In this document: piece by piece, positions 1-5,055 of the stretch
Position numbering within the stretch: the first letter of the stretch is position 1
How the letters are laid out: every line of letters starts with the position of its first letter
NCBI GenBank assembly: GCA_018715445.1
Contig: DVLP01000337.1
Span: 1 to 5,055, forward strand
Reading direction: 5' to 3'
Source of the DNA: Candidatus Avipropionibacterium avicola
Lineage (GTDB): Bacteria > Actinomycetota > Actinomycetes > Propionibacteriales > Propionibacteriaceae
DNA: 5,055 nucleotides
Position numbers and translations under genes: made by a program
Notes under the pieces: model-generated
The model's database searches: none
What the model was told of the DNA's origin: nothing
The model's input: the letters and a program-made list of their open reading frames with translations, nothing else

Positions 1-639
1 GATCCCGGACTGTCCGTTCGAGTACGGCAGTTCCAGGCCCAGCAGCCGCTCGCCGATCAGTGCGGGCGTCAGGGTCTCCTCCCGCGGGTCCCAGTGCAGC
101 ACGGCGATGTCGGGGTTGTACACCAGGTGACTGACGGTGCCGTCGGGCCGGCGGACGGAGGCAGTCTGGTACAGCTCGGCGACGACATTGCGATACAGAC
201 GTACGGTTCGCCGGGTCCGGGTGTCGAAGGAGAACGCCACCCGGTCCGGGTCCGGGAAGGCTGCGGCGAACAGCTTCCCGGTCTGCGGGTCGAACGCCAT
301 CCCGGCGAAGACCAGGGCCGCAGGTGCCCCGGTGGCGAAGGTCTCGTACCTCCCCGTGCGCAGGTCCAGTCGCACAACGCGGGACAGGTCACCACACAGC
401 CACAGGGTGTCGACGTCCTCGGCGACCGCACTGTAGAAGCCCCAGTGCGGTGCCTCGAAGCTGAAGCGACGGTGATCGCCCTCGGCCGAGACCAGGAGCC
501 CGGTCGTGGCTGAGGCTGCGTTCCAGGTGGAGATCCAGAACCACTCGGTCCCCGAAGCGTCCGTGCCGACCCGGACCAGTGGGGTGTTGACGAACGGGTC
601 CTGACTGGCGGGGATCGGCCACCGCCGTGGCGTGCTCAT
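1..639 (-). CDS. Unrecognised protein with beta-propeller-like repeats (3' end outside window)
   Basis: An open frame of 213 codons runs from an ATG at 639-637 to the window edge without a stop, so the C-terminus is missing. I do not recognise the family. The N-terminus (MSTPRRWPIP) has no signal peptide or membrane segment, so a cytoplasmic location is inferred. The protein shows recurring units of short hydrophobic or aromatic strands followed by an Asp and a turn: GLLVSAEGDHRRFSF (about 47-61), VVRLDLRTGRYETF (88-101), VAFSFDTRTRRTVRL (134-148) and IAVLHWDPREETL (178-190). Spacing is about 40-47 residues, as in blades of a beta-propeller of the WD40, YVTN or SMP-30 type. That fold is inference; no catalytic residues can be named. 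The start is supported by GAGGT seven bases upstream. The gene begins 10 bp after the DUF2550 stop, so translational coupling is likely. Codon use and GC content resemble the neighbours. Confidence 0.8.
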   Translation of the reverse strand, partial: MSTPRRWPIPASQDPFVNTPLVRVGTDASGTEWFWISTWNAASATTGLLVSAEGDHRRFSFEAPHWGFYSAVAEDVDTLWLCGDLSRVVRLDLRTGRYETFATGAPAALVFAGMAFDPQTGKLFAAAFPDPDRVAFSFDTRTRRTVRLYRNVVAELYQTASVRRPDGTVSHLVYNPDIAVLHWDPREETLTPALIGERLLGLELPYSNGQSGI

Positions 640-646
640 GGGGTCG

Positions 647-651
647 ACCTC
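647..651 (-). promoter_or_regulatory. Shine-Dalgarno site overlapping the DUF2550 stop codon
   Basis: Minus-strand GAGGT lies seven bases before the ATG at 639 and shares its first two bases with the TGA stop of the upstream gene (652-650). A ribosome ending DUF2550 translation would sit on the next gene's ribosome binding site. This fixes the start of the downstream gene and argues for coupled translation of the pair. Confidence 0.75.
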
Positions 652-1138
652 AGACCCCGTCACGCTCGGCCGGGGAATGGGTGCTGCGCGGCGACAGTCC
701 GGGAGGGGAGGCCTCCAGCCACGCCAGCAGCCCGGTCATGGACTCGACGCTCATGGCCAGCTGCCAGTGCTCAGCCCGTCCGTCGGTGGTGGCGTAGTCG
801 AGTTCCAGGACCCGGTGCCCGGGGAACAGCGCCTCGACCTCGTCAGGACCGGGCTCGCGGACCTGAATCACGGCACAGCGGCCCCGGGCCAACTGGAACC
901 ACGGTCGGGTGCTCGCCGCGTAGTAGCGGAACCATTCCAGATCCTCGCCCACATAGCGCGCGACCCCGAGCACCCACGAGTGCTGGGGGTCATCGGCATT
1001 GAGCAGCACACTGCACTCGAACGATCCACCTTGGCGCGTCAACCAGTGCACGCGCAGAACCACGTACACCACTGGCGTCGACAACACGACGACGGTCACC
1101 ACGATGGCGACCACGACATCGATCACCGGTGGCACCAC
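650..1138 (-). CDS. DUF2550 family single-pass membrane protein
   Basis: This 162-residue protein matches the actinobacterial DUF2550 family, which is usually encoded directly after atpC. Its biochemical role is unknown. A strongly hydrophobic segment at about residues 5-30 (Val/Ile-rich) is a membrane anchor. Arg29 and Arg35 follow it, so by the positive-inside rule the remaining domain is probably cytoplasmic. Family-typical stretches are GGSFECS (37-43), WVLGVARYVGEDLEWFRYY (55-73) and the helix-like VESMTGLLAWLEA (131-143), followed by a Pro/Ser-rich tail. The start is GTG at 1138-1136, supported by GAGGT nine bases upstream; codon two is also GTG and cannot be excluded. The gene lies 94 bp below the probable atp terminator and overlaps the ribosome binding site of the next gene. 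Conserved linkage hints at a link to membrane energetics or the cell envelope, but this is not shown here. Confidence 0.88.
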   Translation of the reverse strand: MVPPVIDVVVAIVVTVVVLSTPVVYVVLRVHWLTRQGGSFECSVLLNADDPQHSWVLGVARYVGEDLEWFRYYAASTRPWFQLARGRCAVIQVREPGPDEVEALFPGHRVLELDYATTDGRAEHWQLAMSVESMTGLLAWLEASPPGLSPRSTHSPAERDGV

Positions 1139-1147
1139 GCGCCCCCC

Positions 1148-1152
1148 ACCTC
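1148..1152 (-). promoter_or_regulatory. Shine-Dalgarno site for the DUF2550 gene
   Basis: Minus-strand GAGGT, followed by a run of G, stands nine bases before the GTG at 1138. It selects this GTG as start, since no in-frame upstream start has comparable support. The nearby ATG at 1170 is in another frame. Confidence 0.65.
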
Positions 1153-1178
1153 AATGGGCCCCACCTTCATGGAAGTGC

Positions 1179-1207
1179 AGCCTACTGCCCGTGCAGCCGA
1201 AGGTGAA
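1179..1207 (-). promoter_or_regulatory. Possible sigma70-type promoter for the DUF2550 gene pair
   Basis: On the minus strand TTCACC (1207-1202) and TAGGCT (1184-1179) are separated by exactly 17 bases, resembling -35 (4 of 6 matches to TTGACA) and -10 (TAnnnT) elements of the housekeeping actinobacterial sigma factor. Transcription would start near 1173-1170, about 32-35 bases before the DUF2550 GTG. The position, just after the probable atp terminator, is where an independent promoter would be expected. Such matches are common by chance in GC-rich DNA, so this is a candidate only. Confidence 0.35.
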
Positions 1208-1232
1208 ACGGACCCCAGTGGCCCACAACGCA

Positions 1233-1273
1233 ACGACGCGGGAGGCGCACCCGAGGTGCACCTCCCGCGTCGT
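1233..1273 (-). terminator. Hairpin terminator of the atp operon
   Basis: Two 19-base arms (1233-1251 and 1255-1273) are separated by a three-base loop. The only imperfect pair, positions 1246 and 1260, is C/A on the plus strand but a G-U wobble in minus-strand RNA, so the stem is complete only in the atp transcript. It starts 10 bases after the epsilon stop codon. The tract after the stem (TTGCGTTGTG on the minus strand) is only weakly T-rich, as is common for actinobacterial terminators. It could also be a 3'-end stabilising or partial-termination hairpin that allows read-through into DUF2550. Confidence 0.8.
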
Positions 1274-1283
1274 GACACGGTCG

Positions 1284-1697
1284 TCAGGCGGCCTTTTCGG
1301 CGGCCTTCAGTTGGGCCTGGGCCCGGGCCAGCATCTTGCGGGCCTCGTCGTCGTTGTCGGGATCGGAGTCCTCCAGCATCGACTCGGCCTCGGAGACCAG
1401 ACGCTGGGCGTCGGCCACGGTGAGACCGGTGGTCAGGCTGGCGAACTCACTCAGGATCGACACCCGGCCGTCGGCCACGGAGATGAAGCCGCCGTCGACG
1501 GCCACGATCTCGCGCTCGCCACCGGTGGTGACCACCTCGCAGGCGCTCGGCACCAGGATGGCCAGCAACGGCGAGTGACCGGGCAGCACGCCGAGGTCAC
1601 CCTCGGTCGTGCGGGCCACCACGTTGGTGGACTCCCCCGACCAGACGACCCGGTCGGCGGACACCACCTCGACGTGCAGCGAAGCCTGGTCAGCCAT
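1284..1697 (-). CDS. atpC: F1Fo ATP synthase epsilon subunit
   Basis: Epsilon binds the foot of gamma and the c-ring and, through its C-terminal helices, can restrain ATP hydrolysis. The 137-residue length is close to E. coli (139) and longer than the mycobacterial form (about 121). The N-terminal beta-sandwich (about 1-88) carries the family motifs EGDLGVLPGHSPLL (32-45) and VDGGFISV (68-75). The C-terminal part reads as a helical hairpin: helix about 93-110, an acidic turn SDPDNDD (111-117), and an Ala-rich helix about 118-135. The ATG lies only 2 bp after the beta stop codon, with AGGA nine bases upstream inside the end of atpD, so translational coupling is expected. It is the last gene of the atp operon and is followed by the hairpin. 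Confidence 0.97.
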   Translation of the reverse strand: MADQASLHVEVVSADRVVWSGESTNVVARTTEGDLGVLPGHSPLLAILVPSACEVVTTGGEREIVAVDGGFISVADGRVSILSEFASLTTGLTVADAQRLVSEAESMLEDSDPDNDDEARKMLARAQAQLKAAEKAA

Positions 1698-1699
1698 GC

Positions 1700-4077
<2,378 letters not shown>

Positions 4078-4084
4078 GTCAGGA

Positions 4085-4088
4085 CTCC
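4085..4088 (-). promoter_or_regulatory. Shine-Dalgarno site for atpG
   Basis: Minus-strand GGAG is seven bases before ATG 4077 in the 24-bp gap between atpA and atpG. The gap has no room for a promoter plus leader, which supports co-transcription from upstream. Confidence 0.6.
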
Positions 4089-4101
4089 GTTCTGCTCGAC
4101 G

Positions 4102-5055
4102 TCATCGCTTCTGGGTCACGATCTGGGCCTGCTCGACATCACTCTCGTCGAGGGCCTCGTGCTCCTCACGACCCGCCTGCAGGAAGTGCCCGTCCGAGGT
4201 CTGGAAACCCTTCTTGAACTCGGTGATCTCCGACTCCAGCGCCGCAGCGGTGTCGTCGTCGAACTTCTGGGTCTCGCGGATCGTGGTCAGCGCCTGGCTG
4301 GAGCGACGCAGGTGCTCCAGCAGCTCACGCTCGAAGCGCAGCACGTCGTTGACCGGGACCTCGTCCAGCAGGCCCTGGGAACCGGCCCACACGCTGACGA
4401 CCTGCTCCTCGAAGGGGTACGGGGAGTAGGCCGGCTGACGCAGCAGCTCGGTCTGGATCGCACCACGAGCCAGCTGACGCTTGGTGGTCGCATCCAGATC
4501 GGAGGCGAACATCGCGAAGGCCTGCATGTCGCGGAACTGGGCCAGGTCGATCTTCAGCGAGCCGGAGACCGACTTCATCGCCTTCGTCTGCGCAGCGCCA
4601 CCGACACGCGACACCGAGATGCCGACGTCGATCGCGGGACGCTGGTTGGCGTTGAACAGGTCCGACTGCAGGAAGATCTGACCGTCGGTGATCGAGATGA
4701 CGTTGGTCGGGATGTAGGCCGACACGTCGTTGGCCTTGGTCTCGATGATCGGCAGACCGGTCATCGAGCCACCACCGAGCTCGGCGCTCAGCTTGGCGCA
4801 ACGCTCCAGCAGACAGGAGTGCAGGTAGAACACGTCGCCGGGGTAGGCCTCACGGCCCGGCGGGCGACGCAGCAGCAGCGAAACGGCACGGTATGCCTCG
4901 GCCTGCTTCGACAGGTCGTCGAAGATGATGAGGACGTGCTTGCCGCCGTACATCCAGTGCTGGCCGATAGCCGAACCGGTGTAGGGAGCGAGGTACTTGA
5001 AGCCGGCGGGGTCGGATGCGGGGGCAGCGACGATCGTGGTGTACTCCATCGCACC
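4102..5055 (-). CDS. atpA: F1Fo ATP synthase alpha subunit, C-terminal part (5' end outside window)
   Basis: Alpha alternates with beta in the F1 head and holds the non-catalytic nucleotide sites. The frame is open to the window edge, so the 317 visible residues begin inside the nucleotide-binding domain (near E. coli residue 216 by my alignment). The methionine at 5049 is internal, not a start. The N-terminal barrel and P-loop lie outside. Visible, numbered from the edge: Walker B-like [11 protein letters not shown] (41-51), [20 protein letters not shown] (61-80), and the signature [10 protein letters not shown] (140-149) followed by Arg150, the arginine finger reaching the beta catalytic site (E. 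coli Arg376). The C-terminal helical domain runs to about 286, then about 30 extra residues rich in Glu/Asp/Gln, as in other Actinobacteria. Cys81 replaces a usually conserved Arg after LHS. It is the first gene of the visible operon part. Confidence 0.98.
   Translation of the reverse strand, partial: GAMEYTTIVAAPASDPAGFKYLAPYTGSAIGQHWMYGGKHVLIIFDDLSKQAEAYRAVSLLLRRPPGREAYPGDVFYLHSCLLERCAKLSAELGGGSMTGLPIIETKANDVSAYIPTNVISITDGQIFLQSDLFNANQRPAIDVGISVSRVGGAAQTKAMKSVSGSLKIDLAQFRDMQAFAMFASDLDATTKRQLARGAIQTELLRQPAYSPYPFEEQVVSVWAGSQGLLDEVPVNDVLRFERELLEHLRRSSQALTTIRETQKFDDDTAAALESEITEFKKGFQTSDGHFLQAGREEHEALDESDVEQAQIVTQKR

Noticed and set aside
69..431. Alternative minus-strand frame (120 codons) within the propeller-like gene
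   Set aside because: Its product is Ser/Pro/Thr/Arg-rich, typical of an off-frame reading. The frame starting at 639 is longer, has a good ribosome binding site and gives a protein-like sequence.
389..622. Short minus-strand frame (77 codons) at the start of the propeller-like gene
   Set aside because: It overlaps the better-supported frame from ATG 639 and has Arg/Gly-rich off-frame composition.
632..1423. Plus-strand open frame (263 codons) across DUF2550, the leader, the terminator and the end of atpC
   Set aside because: It runs through two recognised minus-strand genes and a structured hairpin. Its product is low-complexity Arg/Pro/His-rich, without domain likeness.
5047..5049. ATG as a possible start of a short alpha protein
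   Set aside because: The frame stays open to the window edge, and the residues around it (GAMEYTT) belong to the middle of the alpha nucleotide-binding domain, so this is an internal methionine.

Overview
The window is a stretch of actinobacterial chromosome. Base composition is GC-rich with strong third-position GC bias, and every gene lies on the minus strand. The centre is the distal half of an F1Fo ATP synthase operon in the order atpA-atpG-atpD-atpC. It is followed by a DUF2550 membrane protein, a neighbour of atpC typical of Actinobacteria (mycobacterial Rv1312 sits in the same place). The gamma subunit N-terminus ([12 protein letters not shown]), the alpha C-terminal extension and the [14 protein letters not shown] stretch of alpha fit Actinobacteria. 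Propionibacteriales is my best guess from overall resemblance, but the window cannot prove it.

Layout, read 5'->3' on the minus strand (high to low coordinates): 5055-4102 is the C-terminal ~317 residues of the alpha subunit, with its start beyond the window edge. After 24 bp comes gamma (4077-3166), after 11 bp beta (best start 3154, end 1700), and after only 2 bp epsilon (1697-1284). All junctions carry Shine-Dalgarno sequences and the genes are almost certainly co-transcribed. Ten bases after the epsilon stop lies a 19-bp stem hairpin (1233-1273) that is fully paired only in minus-strand RNA, the likely end of the atp transcript.

Below the hairpin, a 94-bp leader (1139-1232) holds a promoter-like -35/-10 pair and the ribosome binding site of the DUF2550 gene (1138-650). 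Ten bases further, with its ribosome binding site overlapping the DUF2550 stop codon, starts a second gene (639 to beyond position 1). It has no function I recognise, no signal peptide, and a roughly 40-47-residue repeat pattern suggesting a beta-propeller.

Together, alpha, beta, gamma and epsilon make most of the soluble F1 head: alpha3beta3 is the catalytic ring, gamma the rotor shaft, epsilon the regulatory rotor foot. The Fo genes and delta would be expected upstream, outside the window. The DUF2550 and propeller-like genes form a small two-gene unit that may be transcribed separately or by read-through. I see no mobile element, CRISPR array, tRNA or rRNA, and no convincing new biological system. 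The most novel material is the propeller-like gene and the leader in front of DUF2550.
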